DNA of 59,829 nucleotides from Rahnella inusitata (GCF_003263515.1 NZ_JYDE01000008.1:1-59829), one strand, 5' to 3'. Counted from the first letter of the stretch, positions 37,566-47,102 are shown. A program made the numbers and translations. Notes: a model not told the origin generated them from the letters alone.

Positions 37566-37641
37566 TCCTCTGTAGTTCAGTCGGTAGAACGGCGGACTGT
37601 TAATCCGTATGTCACTGGTTCGAGTCCAGTCAGAGGAGCCA
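37566..37641 (+). tRNA. tRNA-Asn (GTT)
   Basis: 76 nt with encoded CCA. Acceptor TCCTCTG/CAGAGGA, D-loop with AGTTCAGTCGGTAGA, anticodon stem with CTGTTAATC (GTT), T-arm GTTCGAGTCC. It matches the enterobacterial asn tRNA as I remember it. Its 3' end is a common island attachment site. Confidence 0.97.
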
Positions 37642-37648
37642 TATTAAA

Positions 37649-37684
37649 GAAGCCCGCTTAAGGAAACTTAAGCGGGCTTCTTGC
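37649..37684 (+). terminator. Rho-independent terminator after tRNA-Asn
   Basis: GAAGCCCGCTTAAG, GAAA loop, CTTAAGCGGGCTTC, then TTG; a 14-bp stem with weak T-run. Confidence 0.8.
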
Positions 37685-37839
37685 TTTTCATAATCTGAAC
37701 GAACCTTTGAATAATGTAAATTCAACACGGTAGCGTGAACAATCTTTCCGACGCATTTTATTTCCCCCTCCCCCCGCCTTGGGCAAGATTTGGAGTCTGA
37801 TTTTGGGTCATTTCAGTTCGATTATGGAGTGAACTCACA

Positions 37840-38067
37840 ATGTCTCTGAACGACACTAAAAGCCACATCTGTGGACACGGATTCAGAGCAATGCCTTGTA
37901 GTGCCCTGATGGAGTCTGGACTGTAGTCACAGGATGTCGTTGAAAAGCAAATGAGCCATCATGAACGCAATAGCGTTCGAGCAGCCTACATCCATAAGGC
38001 AGAATATCTCGAAGCCCGTAAAGCAATGATGCAGTGGTGGGCAGACTATCTGGATAAGTGCCGTTAG
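37840..38067 (+). pseudogene. C-terminal remnant of a P4-family integrase
   Basis: Only the last ~75 codons of a tyrosine recombinase remain, downstream of tRNA-Asn and in the same direction, as is normal for P4/CP4-57-type islands. Visible: ICGHGFRAMPCSALMESGL, with the arginine of the catalytic HxxR, then VVEKQMSHHERNSVRAAYIH with the likely nucleophile tyrosine, and EYLEARKAMMQWWADYLDK. An in-frame TAG at 37924-37926 replaces the tryptophan codon usual in SGLWSQD. The N-terminal and central parts are missing, so this enzyme cannot be active. Confidence 0.85.
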
Positions 38068-38350
38068 GAATTCTCACCATCTTATATTTGGGAACGCAGG
38101 GAATAGACTGGATAAACAAAACCTGTAACGAATTCATTATTAAGACATAGGGCCAGATTAACGAGTCTTATGCCAACGTCGAAGATTTCTCGACGATATC
38201 CACTATGGTTTAACGACCCGGACCATGCACAATGAAAGGCCTTGTCAACAAAACCTCGGTGACCCTTACGTTGGAGCATCCTGCGCAGATGCTGTCACGT
38301 TCAAACCAATGCTGACTGTTCACTCTTGAACCCACACACATTTGAATGCA
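38068..38350. other. Gap between the integrase remnant and the MFS gene
   Basis: About 280 bases with no recognised gene, RNA or IS end; probably decayed island DNA. Confidence 0.5.
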
Positions 38351-39595
38351 TTATTTTTGCGATAACGAAGCCATTGATTTTCCTCGCAACAGGAACAGTA
38401 ACAGCGCGATCATACAGGCCGTTGTCTGTATGCCACCCAACGTTGTCACTGCGGAGAAAGTCAATACTGAACCCAACCAGGTTGTTATTGCCGCCGCCCC
38501 CATCGTCAAAAATCCGAGCAAAGCGGATGCCAGCCCGGCCTGTTTCCCGAAGGGACCCATCGTAATTGCTGTTCCTAATGGATTAGCCAGCCCCATCCCC
38601 CAGAGGTACATCACCATCGACAGGGAATACCAGCCTAATCCCGGAGACTCAGACCCAATCAACAACATGCCACCACCGAGTAACGCTGTAAGGATACCTG
38701 CCGAGGTAATGATTTGCGCGCCATAGCGGCGCGCCAGTGGTGGAGCCGCCATACCCGCGCCGAAGACCACAAACACGGTGGCAGCAAAGTAAAAACCGAC
38801 TTGTAATGATGATAACCCTATTCCCTTTATCAGGATTGCGGGTGCGGCACCGAAGGAGGCAAATAAACCGCTCATCAACAGGCTCACCGACAGTGCCGGA
38901 AGAATAAATTTCCCATTCACTGCCAGCCTAAAATACGCAAAAATCACGCCCGGAATTGAAACTGGAGCACGCCTTTCAGTTGGATGCGTTTCTCCCAATG
39001 TAGCGGTGTAAAAAATGCCTACAGCAAAGGCCGCAAGGCCAACGAGGATGAAGATCGCGCGCCAGCCCAAACTGGTGGTCAGCACGCTGCCCACCAGCGG
39101 TGAAAAACCGGGGGCGGCCGCTGTGGCGATCATGGTCAGAGACAGTGCACGTGCCAGTGTTTCACCATCGAACAAATCACGTGCAATGGCTCGGGCCAGC
39201 ACTGCAGCGGCACAGACACCTAACGCCTGGATGACGCGTCCGATAATAAGCGTTTCAAGTGAGCCAGCAAGCCCCCCCACGACAGTCCCTACGATGAATA
39301 TTGACAACCCCACCAATATCAGTTTTTTGCGGCCATAGCGGTCTGCCAGAGGACCAACCACTAATTGAGCCAGCGCGAAAGTAATAAAAAAACTGGAGAG
39401 CGTAAGACCCAGTTCACGTGCTGATACCCCTAACTGCTCGGCGATATCCGGAAATGCGGGGAGAATGATATTTGTGGATAAGGTGCTGATAGCCGAGAGC
39501 CCCGCCAGCAAAACGATAATCTTCCCTGTTAGTCGCGGATTTTGAGAGATCTGGTCACCTGCCTCAATGCCCCCCGAATAGCTTTGCGTCTTCAT
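38351..39595 (-). CDS. Bcr/CflA-type multidrug MFS transporter
   Basis: 414 residues with 12 predicted TM helices. Family landmarks: NIILPAFPDIAEQLGVS in TM1-2, the MFS motif GPLADRYGRKKLILVG, and GRVIQALGVCAAAVLARAIARDLFDGETLARALS, which is typical of Bcr/CflA drug:H+ antiporters. Starts at ATG 39595; a TTG at 39601 is in frame. It is on the same strand as the RND operon but separated by 200 bp and a terminator-like hairpin. First intact gene of the accessory part. Confidence 0.9.
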   Translation of the reverse strand: MKTQSYSGGIEAGDQISQNPRLTGKIIVLLAGLSAISTLSTNIILPAFPDIAEQLGVSARELGLTLSSFFITFALAQLVVGPLADRYGRKKLILVGLSIFIVGTVVGGLAGSLETLIIGRVIQALGVCAAAVLARAIARDLFDGETLARALSLTMIATAAAPGFSPLVGSVLTTSLGWRAIFILVGLAAFAVGIFYTATLGETHPTERRAPVSIPGVIFAYFRLAVNGKFILPALSVSLLMSGLFASFGAAPAILIKGIGLSSLQVGFYFAATVFVVFGAGMAAPPLARRYGAQIITSAGILTALLGGGMLLIGSESPGLGWYSLSMVMYLWGMGLANPLGTAITMGPFGKQAGLASALLGFLTMGAAAITTWLGSVLTFSAVTTLGGIQTTACMIALLLFLLRGKSMASLSQK

Positions 39596-39741
39596 AGTCA
39601 AATCTCAACAAAAATTACTGACAAAAAAGCATCTTTCTTAACCGTTAGAGCAAGAGCACTCCGACAGGAAGATGTTCTGCAACTGCGCTTTTGACCTGTA
39701 TACGTCATCCTCAGGTTCCTTAATTTCTCAGTCGATAGAGG

Positions 39742-39779
39742 AAAACCACAGACCATTACCTAATGACAGTGATCTGTGG
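39742..39779 (-). terminator. Probable terminator of the RND operon
   Basis: On the minus strand CCACAGA and TCTGTGG enclose an inner CATTA/TAATG stem, followed by TTTTCC, 24 bp past the permease stop. Confidence 0.6.
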
Positions 39780-39802
39780 GGAGACGATGCGACAAAAGCG
39801 AT

Positions 39803-42800
39803 TCATTGATTCGCGGCGGAAACAGGTCTGGCCGGTGTCGAAGGTCTATTCTGCGGCTGATGGTCAGGACGTATCCTGAACCAGATGGCGTACATTGCCG
39901 GCAGGAACACCAGCGTGATAATGGTGCCACCAAAGGTCCCGCCAATCAGGGTATAGGCCAGCGTTCCCCAGAACACCGAGTGCGTCAGCGGAATAAACGC
40001 CAGAATGGCGGCCATCGCCGTCAGCAACACTGGCCGGGCTCGCTGCACCGTGGCTTCCACCACCGCATGGAATGGCGCCAGCCCCTCCTGTTCGTTGTGA
40101 TGGATCTGCCCTATCAGGATCAGGGTGTTACGCATCAGGATCCCCGACAGCGCAATCAGCCCTACCAGCGCATTGATGCCAAACGGCTGGTTAAAGAGCA
40201 GCAGCGTGGGCACCACCCCAATAAGCCCCAGCGGCGCGGTGAGGAAGACCATCACCATCGCTGACATCGACCGCACCTGCAGGATAATAATCAACAGCGT
40301 CATGGCGATCATGATCGGGAACAGCGGTGCCATCGCCTGGGTGGCTTTTCCGGATTCTTCAATAGAACCCGCCTGCTCGATGCGGTATCCGGCTGGCAGC
40401 GTATCGATGACCGGCTGCAAGGCTTTGATGATTGCCGTGGAGACATCCGGCGGCTGCAGGTTTTCGGCAATGTCCCCCCGCACGGTAATGGTCGGCGTAC
40501 GATCGCGACGGCGCAAAACAGGATCTTCCATTTGCACCTCAACCTCACCTATCTGAGATAACGGAATGCGCTGGCCGGAAGCTCCTACTAAGGTAAAGCC
40601 CGCTATTTTTGCCGGGTCGAGCCGGATATCTCCCGCCGCGCGCCCCATCACCTGCACCGAACGGATATCTTCACGCACAGAGGTGATCGGAACCCCTGAA
40701 AGCAGGAACTGAAGCTGCTGCGCGACCGCATTCGATGTCAGCCCCACCGCCTGAAGACGGTCCTGATTGAGGGTAAAATGCAGCGCCGGTACCCGCGGCC
40801 CCCAGTCGGTGTTGACGGTCCTCATCATCGGGCTGGCCTGCATCACCTTTTCGACCTTGTCTGCAATTTCGCGCAGTGTGGCGGGATCCGGCCCCATCAC
40901 CCGGTAGGCCACCGGATAAGGAGAATACGGACCGAACACCAGTTGAGTCACGCGCACGCGCGCCTCAGGTGCCAGGCCGCTGGCCGCCGCTTCGCGTAGC
41001 CTGAACTTGAGCGCCTCGCGGGCCTCCTGACTGTCCGTCAGCACGACAATTTTCGCAAACGACGGGTCAGGCAGCTCAGGCGCCATGGCCAGATAAAAAC
41101 GCGGCGAGCCCTGCCCGATGTAGGACGTGACGATTTTTGCCTCTTTCTGCTTTCTCAGCCAGGCTTCGATTTTCGCCGTGGCGGCGCTGGTCTGCTCAAT
41201 CGCGGTGCCATAAGGCATCTGCACTTCAACCAGTACCTCCGGGCGGTCGGAGGTAGGGAAAAACTGTTTTTTCACCAGTCCCATGCCGAGTATTGCGACC
41301 GTAAAGAGCGCAATAACGGTACTGGCGACAATCCATTTGCGCGCGATGACGCGGGTCAGTAACCGGCGAAAGCGGTTGTAATGACGGGTGTTGTAAATCG
41401 CCGCATGCCCGCCCTCCACCGTTTTGATTTTCGGCAGCATTTTCACGCCCAGATACGGCGTAAACACCACAGCCACGATCCAGGAAGCAATCAGGGCAAT
41501 ACCGACGATCCAGAACATGTTGCTGGTGTACTCACCGGCAGTGGACTGGGCAAAACCGTTTGGCATGAATCCGACGGCGGTGACTAACGTGCCTGCCAGC
41601 ATCGGAGCCGCCGTGTGACTCCAGGCATAGGCCGAGGCTTTGATGCGGTCGTAGCCCTCTTCCATCTTCACCACCATCATCTCGATGGCGATGATCGCAT
41701 CATCGACCAGCAACCCGAGCGCCAGGATCAGCGAGCCCAGAGTAATACGGTCAAAGTTTTTGCCGGAAGCCTCCATCACCACAAAGACAATCGCCAGCGT
41801 CAGCGGCACCGCCGCGGCAACCACTACGCCTACACGCCAGCCCATACTGACGAAGCACACCACCATGACCACCAGCAGCGCGACGAAGAATTTGATCATG
41901 AACTCGTCGACGGCGGAACTGATGTTGACTGACTGATCAGTGACCTTAGTCAGCGTCATGCCCAGCGGCATGCCCTCATTGATTTTGGCCGTTTCCGCAT
42001 CCAGCGCTTTACCTAAATCCAGACCGTTCCAGCCGTCGCGCATAATGATGCCCAGCAGCAATGCCGGTTCACCCTGATTGCGGATCATGAAGGTCGCAGG
42101 ATCTTCGTAGCCCCGTTCAACGGTTGCCACGTCAGAAAGTTGCAGGGTTCTGCCCTGAACGATAACGGGCGTTTTGCGGATTTTATCCAGTTTGTCGAAG
42201 GCGCCATCCAGGCGGATAAAGACCTGCGGCCCTTGGGTGTCGATCGAACCGGCGGGTGTCAGGACATTCTGGCTGTTGAGGGCGGAGAAAATATCCTGAG
42301 GCGAAATACCCAGCGTGGCCAGCCGGTCATGCGAGAACGAGACAAAGATACGTTCGGCCTGTTCGCCAATGATATTGACCTTCTTGACCCCCGGCACATG
42401 CAGAATTTGCTGGCGCAACGATTCCGCATCGCGCACCAGCAGTCGCTGTGGCTCGCCTTTGGCCTTCAGCGCAAAGAGCGCAAAGGTCACGTCGGAGAAT
42501 TCATCATTGACCATCGGCCCGATGACGCCTGCTGGCAGGTTTTTGGTCTCATCTCCCAGCTTCTTACGTGCCTGATAAAACTCTTCCTGCACCTGTGAAG
42601 GCGGCGTGCTGTCCTTCAGCGAAAGCATGGTAAAAGCCAGTCCGGGACGCGTGTAGGTCTCACTGCGGTCATACCACTTGAGCTCCTGCATACGCTTTTC
42701 CAGCGGTTCAGCCACCTGATCCTGCATTTCCTGCGCGGTGGCACCCGGCCAGGCAGAAATGATGGTCATCTGCTTGACGGTAAAAGGGGGATCTTCAGCC

Positions 42801-42916
42801 CGTCCAAGTTCGAAAAATGAAAGAATACCGGCCACGGTAATCAGAATAATCAGGAACAGTGTGATTGAGCGCTCACGCACGGCGAGCGCTGAAAGATTGA
42901 ATCGCCCCCCGCTCAT
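39803..42916 (-). CDS. RND efflux pump permease
   Basis: 1037 residues, the inner-membrane proton-drug antiporter of a tripartite pump. 12 TM helices with two large periplasmic loops. The proton-relay aspartates are in TM4 (LGLLVDDAIIAIEMMVVKMEEG). Also visible are the HAE-type N-terminus ALAVRERSITLFLIILITVAG and LIALSGILMRNTLILIGQI. It resembles the TriC/VmeI-like branch rather than AcrB itself. The start overlaps the adaptor's stop by 4 bp. No outer-membrane channel gene is present, so it probably uses TolC. The high GC differs from the flanks, suggesting transfer. Confidence 0.93.
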   Translation of the reverse strand: MSGGRFNLSALAVRERSITLFLIILITVAGILSFFELGRAEDPPFTVKQMTIISAWPGATAQEMQDQVAEPLEKRMQELKWYDRSETYTRPGLAFTMLSLKDSTPPSQVQEEFYQARKKLGDETKNLPAGVIGPMVNDEFSDVTFALFALKAKGEPQRLLVRDAESLRQQILHVPGVKKVNIIGEQAERIFVSFSHDRLATLGISPQDIFSALNSQNVLTPAGSIDTQGPQVFIRLDGAFDKLDKIRKTPVIVQGRTLQLSDVATVERGYEDPATFMIRNQGEPALLLGIIMRDGWNGLDLGKALDAETAKINEGMPLGMTLTKVTDQSVNISSAVDEFMIKFFVALLVVMVVCFVSMGWRVGVVVAAAVPLTLAIVFVVMEASGKNFDRITLGSLILALGLLVDDAIIAIEMMVVKMEEGYDRIKASAYAWSHTAAPMLAGTLVTAVGFMPNGFAQSTAGEYTSNMFWIVGIALIASWIVAVVFTPYLGVKMLPKIKTVEGGHAAIYNTRHYNRFRRLLTRVIARKWIVASTVIALFTVAILGMGLVKKQFFPTSDRPEVLVEVQMPYGTAIEQTSAATAKIEAWLRKQKEAKIVTSYIGQGSPRFYLAMAPELPDPSFAKIVVLTDSQEAREALKFRLREAAASGLAPEARVRVTQLVFGPYSPYPVAYRVMGPDPATLREIADKVEKVMQASPMMRTVNTDWGPRVPALHFTLNQDRLQAVGLTSNAVAQQLQFLLSGVPITSVREDIRSVQVMGRAAGDIRLDPAKIAGFTLVGASGQRIPLSQIGEVEVQMEDPVLRRRDRTPTITVRGDIAENLQPPDVSTAIIKALQPVIDTLPAGYRIEQAGSIEESGKATQAMAPLFPIMIAMTLLIIILQVRSMSAMVMVFLTAPLGLIGVVPTLLLFNQPFGINALVGLIALSGILMRNTLILIGQIHHNEQEGLAPFHAVVEATVQRARPVLLTAMAAILAFIPLTHSVFWGTLAYTLIGGTFGGTIITLVFLPAMYAIWFRIRPDHQPQNRPSTPARPVSAANQ

Positions 42917-44022
42917 GGCTGGCTCCCGGCGACGCGGGTGTCGCTTTGTTCGGCCATGCGTACTGCCTCACCGTCATGCAGCAGATGCGCCCCGAGAGCG
43001 ACCACCTGTTCACCCGGCTTTAAGCTCCCGGTCACCCTCGCCGCATCGTCACCCAATCCCTGCACCTGCACGGGCCGCCATGACACTTTGGCGGGCTTAC
43101 CCGAAATACTCCAGACACCCGGCCCTTTACCAGGATCATAGATGGCCGCTAAAGGCACCTGCATCACCTGACCCGGTAATTCATCGTCTGCAATATGCAG
43201 CGTGACGGTGGATCCCAGCGGGGCATTCGCCAGTGCTCCCTCAAGCACATATCTCGCCTCGAAGGTGCGGGTTAGCGGATCCGCCGCATCGGAAAGGAGC
43301 CGCAGCTTCGCAGGGACAGCCTGTTTACCGCTACCGTACAACGTTGCTTCGGCCTCACTTCCGGCCACCGGGCGTAACGTCTCAGGCAACTGCACGATGG
43401 CCTCGCGTTGCCCTGCTCTGGCAAGCCGCACCACCGGCTGCCCGGCACTGACAACCTGACCGGGTTCTGCCAGCGTATCCATCACCACGCCGTCGGCGTC
43501 AGCCAGCAGCACGGCGTAGCCCGTGGCGTTTTCTGCCAAATTGGCCTGTGCCTGAGCCGCACTGAGTTCCGCTTTGGCCGTATCAGCGGCGGCCTTTATC
43601 TGATCGTAGGCCGATGTCGACACTGCGCCTGTAGCGACCAGACCGCGATAACGCACTTCGTCACCAGTGGTTTGTTTTGCACGGGCCCTTGCCGCCGCGA
43701 CGGCCTGTTGCTGAGCCTGTGCCTGCAGACTCAGGTCAACCGGATCCAGACGCATCAATGGCTGACCGCGTTTAACGGTCTGGCCGGTATCGACCAGGCG
43801 TTCAAGGATTTTGCCCTGCACTCTGAAACCGAGATCGCTTTGAATCCGGGCGACAACAACGCCGGTAAATGCGCGGGAGGCATCGGCAGCACTCTCCACG
43901 GTCGCAGACCTGACAAGAGGAGGCTGAGTACGGGGATCGTCGGTGCCGGAAGAGTCACCGCAGGCCACAAGGGCAATCGGCAACAGGCAAACAGCAAAGG
44001 TGGCAGGATTAAGCCTGAGCAT
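42913..44022 (-). CDS. RND periplasmic adaptor (membrane fusion lipoprotein)
   Basis: 369 residues with a lipoprotein signal: hydrophobic stretch ending in the lipobox LVAC, so it is acylated at the cysteine near 21. Adaptor order: barrel-sandwich half (GFRVQGKILERLVDTGQTVKRGQPLMRLDP), an alanine-rich coiled-coil hairpin (about 100-165), second lipoyl half (ADADGVVMDTLAEPGQVVSAGQPVVRLA), beta-barrel and membrane-proximal domains. It links the permease to an outer-membrane channel. It is co-transcribed with the permease; a TetR-type operator lies 49-72 bp upstream. Confidence 0.93.
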   Translation of the reverse strand: MLRLNPATFAVCLLPIALVACGDSSGTDDPRTQPPLVRSATVESAADASRAFTGVVVARIQSDLGFRVQGKILERLVDTGQTVKRGQPLMRLDPVDLSLQAQAQQQAVAAARARAKQTTGDEVRYRGLVATGAVSTSAYDQIKAAADTAKAELSAAQAQANLAENATGYAVLLADADGVVMDTLAEPGQVVSAGQPVVRLARAGQREAIVQLPETLRPVAGSEAEATLYGSGKQAVPAKLRLLSDAADPLTRTFEARYVLEGALANAPLGSTVTLHIADDELPGQVMQVPLAAIYDPGKGPGVWSISGKPAKVSWRPVQVQGLGDDAARVTGSLKPGEQVVALGAHLLHDGEAVRMAEQSDTRVAGSQP

Positions 44023-44070
44023 GGGTTCCCTTAATTGAATTAGCAGGACAGTAACCGCATTCTCAGACTA

Positions 44071-44094
44071 GTGACTAATAATGTCAATAGTCAC
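44071..44094. promoter_or_regulatory. TetR operator 1, before the adaptor gene
   Basis: GTGAC-N14-GTCAC, 24 bp; the arms extend to a perfect 7-10-7 repeat (GTGACTA...TAGTCAC). It sits between the tetR stop and the adaptor start. Confidence 0.65.
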
Positions 44095-44097
44095 CAC

Positions 44098-44712
44098 TCA
44101 GGGGGACAGACTTCTCAGTATCAGTGAGGAGAGAAGTGCCGCCGCCGCCGGTGCCGTTTCCAGATTGTATTGCAACTGTACCGGACTGATGTAAGGCCGC
44201 ATGACCAGATATATCGCGTGCGCAGCCTCATCCAGCGGCGTTTTTCGTTCAAACTCTCCCGCCTGCCGCCCTTCAACAATGATTTGCTCAATCAGTTTTC
44301 TCAGACGCTCTTCATGAGCCTCAGCCGACGGCCACTTGTCTCGCGCCGCCACCGCTGCAATGTCATAAAGTTTGCGATCGTGAAAAAACAAATCACTGCC
44401 AGCTTCAGTCAGTGCCCTGAATAAACGCCGCAATTTTTCCGAGGCCGAGGGGGCATCTGAAATCGCTGAATTGACAATCGCCATGATCATCGCCAGCCGG
44501 TTAGTGCAGATCACCTCACCGATCGCCTGCTTGGAATCGAAAAATTTATAGATATAAGATTTTGAAAATCCTATTGATTTAGCCAGTTCTGACACGGTGG
44601 TTTTTTCATAACCAAAATGCCCGAAATGCTCTGTGGCAGCGTCAACGACCTGATCACGGACACTGTGATCCGATGGCCCCCTTGGGGGACTTACATTTAT
44701 GTGTTTAGTCAT
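44098..44712 (-). CDS. TetR-family repressor of the RND operon
   Basis: 204 residues. The N-terminal helix-turn-helix is visible as HFGYEKTTVSELAKSIGFSKSYIYKFFDSKQAIGEVI, and the C-terminal ligand domain is helical. It is the first gene of a tetR-adaptor-permease series on one strand. Matching GTGAC-N14-GTCAC sites lie on both sides of the gene, so it probably represses both itself and the pump until a drug or host compound binds. Confidence 0.92.
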   Translation of the reverse strand: MTKHINVSPPRGPSDHSVRDQVVDAATEHFGHFGYEKTTVSELAKSIGFSKSYIYKFFDSKQAIGEVICTNRLAMIMAIVNSAISDAPSASEKLRRLFRALTEAGSDLFFHDRKLYDIAAVAARDKWPSAEAHEERLRKLIEQIIVEGRQAGEFERKTPLDEAAHAIYLVMRPYISPVQLQYNLETAPAAAALLSSLILRSLSP

Positions 44713-44750
44713 TTTTCCAGCTTAGCTCAACGAGCCCTGATTAACAACGA

Positions 44751-44774
44751 GTGACCATTTGGTAATGCAGTCAC
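44751..44774. promoter_or_regulatory. TetR operator 2, upstream of tetR
   Basis: GTGAC-N14-GTCAC, 24 bp, the same architecture as the site at 44071, 39 bp upstream of the tetR start. Confidence 0.6.
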
Positions 44775-44896
44775 ACTCCAAAACTGACTCAAGGAATATC
44801 AATGTTCCCCCTCCTTCGCACACAGCAACGAAGTTCTGAAAGCGAATGGTGTGGTTAGGCGAGATACTTACGCTTACCAATACATTGGGACTACTC

Positions 44897-45112
44897 ATGA
44901 ATAATATCATCGTGAACATTACCCCGGAGAACAAAGGTTTTTTGGCGTTAAAAGTGGAGAGCATCTCTGCTGGATTTAACCTGCTACGCAGACTAGATGA
45001 AAACGGGCTGAGCGGGCAAAAACGCGTTGATAAGGCAGGTGAGAACCTGTTAGGTTTTTATGCCGACGGAATACTCGTTGGCGATGGGACGTTATCGCAG
45101 GTGTTGCCGTAA
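44897..45112 (+). CDS. Hypothetical 71-residue protein
   Basis: Frame starting MNNIIVNITPENKGFLALKV at ATG 44897 with GGGA 8 nt upstream; a frame from 44846 is longer. No TM segment or known motif. It has a charged centre (RRLDENGLSGQKRVDKAG) and ends ILVGDGTLSQVLP. It is divergent from the tetR gene and convergent with the kinase gene. The sequence has coding character, but I do not recognise it. Confidence 0.45.
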   Translation: MNNIIVNITPENKGFLALKVESISAGFNLLRRLDENGLSGQKRVDKAGENLLGFYADGILVGDGTLSQVLP

Positions 45113-45166
45113 TGACTGACGGCATACGGCGTTAGCTCTGCCCGCAAAACGGATGCCTGCGGGGCA

Positions 45167-45775
45167 TCAAAGCACTTTGTAGATCTCAGAAATAACCTGC
45201 ATCGTTGCGTCTTCGATCGTTCCTTCATTACGGCATAAAAACCAGCCGTGATCTGTAATTTCTCGCTCGAACGCGCTGGTACAAGCGACATGATCTTCCA
45301 GCTTATGAATCACAGTACTGCTCAGCCCGCGCGTTCGGGCCGCGGCCCTTGCCCATGAAATATCAGGCGCAGTAACCACCCCGACATGCAGGTCTGGCAT
45401 TCGCACGTTTCGTTCGATGTTAAGCTGTAAAATCTCGGCAAATGGCACCATCCGGCGAAACGCGGCTTCTGACGGGTACCAACGATCCATCAGGATAATG
45501 CTGTCCGGTGGCTGTTTAGTCAGCACGTGCCGGGAAATCCAGGCGCGGCTATCCGCAAAGCGCTCACAAACTTCCAGTTCCAAATCCTGAGCGGGATTTC
45601 TGGCGAGCCTGTTCACGAGGGCCATGGTTTCCTTTCTGAAGGGATCGCTTTTTTTCTCGCAAAGTCGGATCACCTTCTTGTTGTCCGCCCTTAGGACTTT
45701 GGTGATGGCCTCCAGCAGGGTGGTTTTGCCGACGCCCTTGGGCCCATCGAGAGAAATAAACAAGGGACGACTCAT
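45167..45775 (-). CDS. Thymidylate-kinase-like P-loop protein
   Basis: 202 residues. Walker A near the N-terminus (SLDGPKGVGKTTLLEAI), a DRW motif (IILMDRWYPSEAAF) like the DRY/DRW of dTMP kinases, and a lid-like arginine-rich region (AARTRGLSS). It is not tmk itself, which is longer in its ends and sits with holB. It may phosphorylate a nucleotide or small molecule; I cannot say which. It stands alone in accessory DNA. Confidence 0.75.
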   Translation of the reverse strand: MSRPLFISLDGPKGVGKTTLLEAITKVLRADNKKVIRLCEKKSDPFRKETMALVNRLARNPAQDLELEVCERFADSRAWISRHVLTKQPPDSIILMDRWYPSEAAFRRMVPFAEILQLNIERNVRMPDLHVGVVTAPDISWARAAARTRGLSSTVIHKLEDHVACTSAFEREITDHGWFLCRNEGTIEDATMQVISEIYKVL

Positions 45776-46088
45776 TCCTGAAATGACGATTGAGATACGG
45801 TTTTGGTAAAGCTCAACTTTGGCAAAAGCATCTTACTTCCTTCGTGTGAACGGCTGACCACCCTCTTCGTTCGTCGGATCCGCCTGGAGAACGGAAATAT
45901 CCTAGGTTAAACCTGTATTATAAGCAGGCTGGCATTTTCGGGAAGGTATGCGTGAAGAGCGGACATTTCAGAGTGATTTTAAACAGTGTTTTACCGAAAG
46001 CACATAAATCGTTTGTATCCATACGAATGAATTAATCTGGCATTCAATCATGAGCTGCCAGATTTTTGGAAAGGTCGAACTTTGGTGA
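45776..46088. other. Intergenic region with a dispersed-repeat copy
   Basis: About 310 bases with no gene. Positions 45926-45964 (GGCTGGCATTTTCGGGAAGG ... GAGCGGAC) resemble the repeat copy at 53535-53593. Confidence 0.4.
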
Positions 46089-47102
46089 TCAGCTGTCAAT
46101 CTTGATGACGATTTTACCGAATGCGCCACGGGAAAGGTGTTTAAACGCTTCAACGGCATCGTTGAAGCTGTAAACCTGTTCAATGACGGGCTTGATGTTA
46201 TGTTTATTCAGGAACGGGTTCATACGGTCAAAAGATGAACGAGGTGCGACAGCAATACCACGAAGCGTCGTTTGACGGAAAATCAACGGCATCAGATCGA
46301 GCTGCGATGTCTGACCGGTCAGGAATCCGACCTGAGCAATTGTCCCGGCAACTTTTGTCGCGGCAACAGACTGGTTAATGCCGTTACCTCCGGCAACTTC
46401 CACCGTGACATCGGCTCCCTTGCCCCCGGTTAATTCCAGGACTTTATTTTCCCAGTCAGGGTGTTTTTTATAGTTGATCCCCTCATCAGCACCTAACGCC
46501 TTTATCCGCTCAAGATTGGTATCACTGCTGGATGTCGCAATGACACGTGCACCATACGCATGGGCAATCTGTGCAGCAAACACAGAGACACCACCGGTTC
46601 CCTGTACTAAAACAGTTTGTCCGGGTTGCAGATTGCCAATATCCATCAGGGAATACCATGCCGTTAATGCGGCGATAGGCAGTGTTGATGCTTCTTCATC
46701 CGTCATACTTTCCGGGGCTTTAACAGCACTGTCCTCATGAATAATCATGTATTCAGCCAGACCACCCGGCAGCGGCATGCCCATACACCAGGAAGGTTCG
46801 TCTGCTGCAGGCTCCCCCTCTAACCAGCGCGAATAGAGGTGAGAGTCAACCCTGTCACCGGTGCTAAAGCGTGTAACACCTTCCCCCACGGCAACAACTG
46901 TTCCCGCTGCATCAGAAACAGGAATAAGGGGCTTTGGCACCAAATCAGGCTCGTAAAAACCCTCAACAATCGCTTTATCCCTGAAATTTAGCGATACGGC
47001 GCCCACTTTAACTAATAATTCGCCAGCACCGGGGGTCGGAGTATCAACCTCCTCCAGTTGCAGATTTTCAAGGCCAAAATCTTTCAGTAACCATGCTTTC
47101 AT
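46089..47102 (-). CDS. Zinc-independent MDR oxidoreductase (quinone reductase-like)
   Basis: 337 residues from MKAWLLKDFGLENLQLEEV; the frame from 47171 adds 23 residues over the divergent promoter. Medium-chain dehydrogenase with SLNFRDKAIVEG and SDAAGTVVAVGEGVTRF near the N-terminus and the NADPH loop VQGTGGVSVFAAQIAHAYGARVIATSSS. The zinc-binding cysteines and histidine of alcohol dehydrogenases are missing, so it is of the quinone- or enoyl-reductase kind. It probably reduces an electrophilic carbonyl with NADPH. It is divergent from a LysR regulator that likely controls it. Confidence 0.87.
   Translation of the reverse strand: MKAWLLKDFGLENLQLEEVDTPTPGAGELLVKVGAVSLNFRDKAIVEGFYEPDLVPKPLIPVSDAAGTVVAVGEGVTRFSTGDRVDSHLYSRWLEGEPAADEPSWCMGMPLPGGLAEYMIIHEDSAVKAPESMTDEEASTLPIAALTAWYSLMDIGNLQPGQTVLVQGTGGVSVFAAQIAHAYGARVIATSSSDTNLERIKALGADEGINYKKHPDWENKVLELTGGKGADVTVEVAGGNGINQSVAATKVAGTIAQVGFLTGQTSQLDLMPLIFRQTTLRGIAVAPRSSFDRMNPFLNKHNIKPVIEQVYSFNDAVEAFKHLSRGAFGKIVIKIDS

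Noticed and set aside
38082..38279. 65-codon minus-strand frame after the integrase remnant
   Set aside because: No ribosome site and no family resemblance; it lies in decayed island DNA.
44846..44896. Longer start for the 71-residue hypothetical gene
   Set aside because: No ribosome site before 44846, while GGGA precedes the ATG at 44897.
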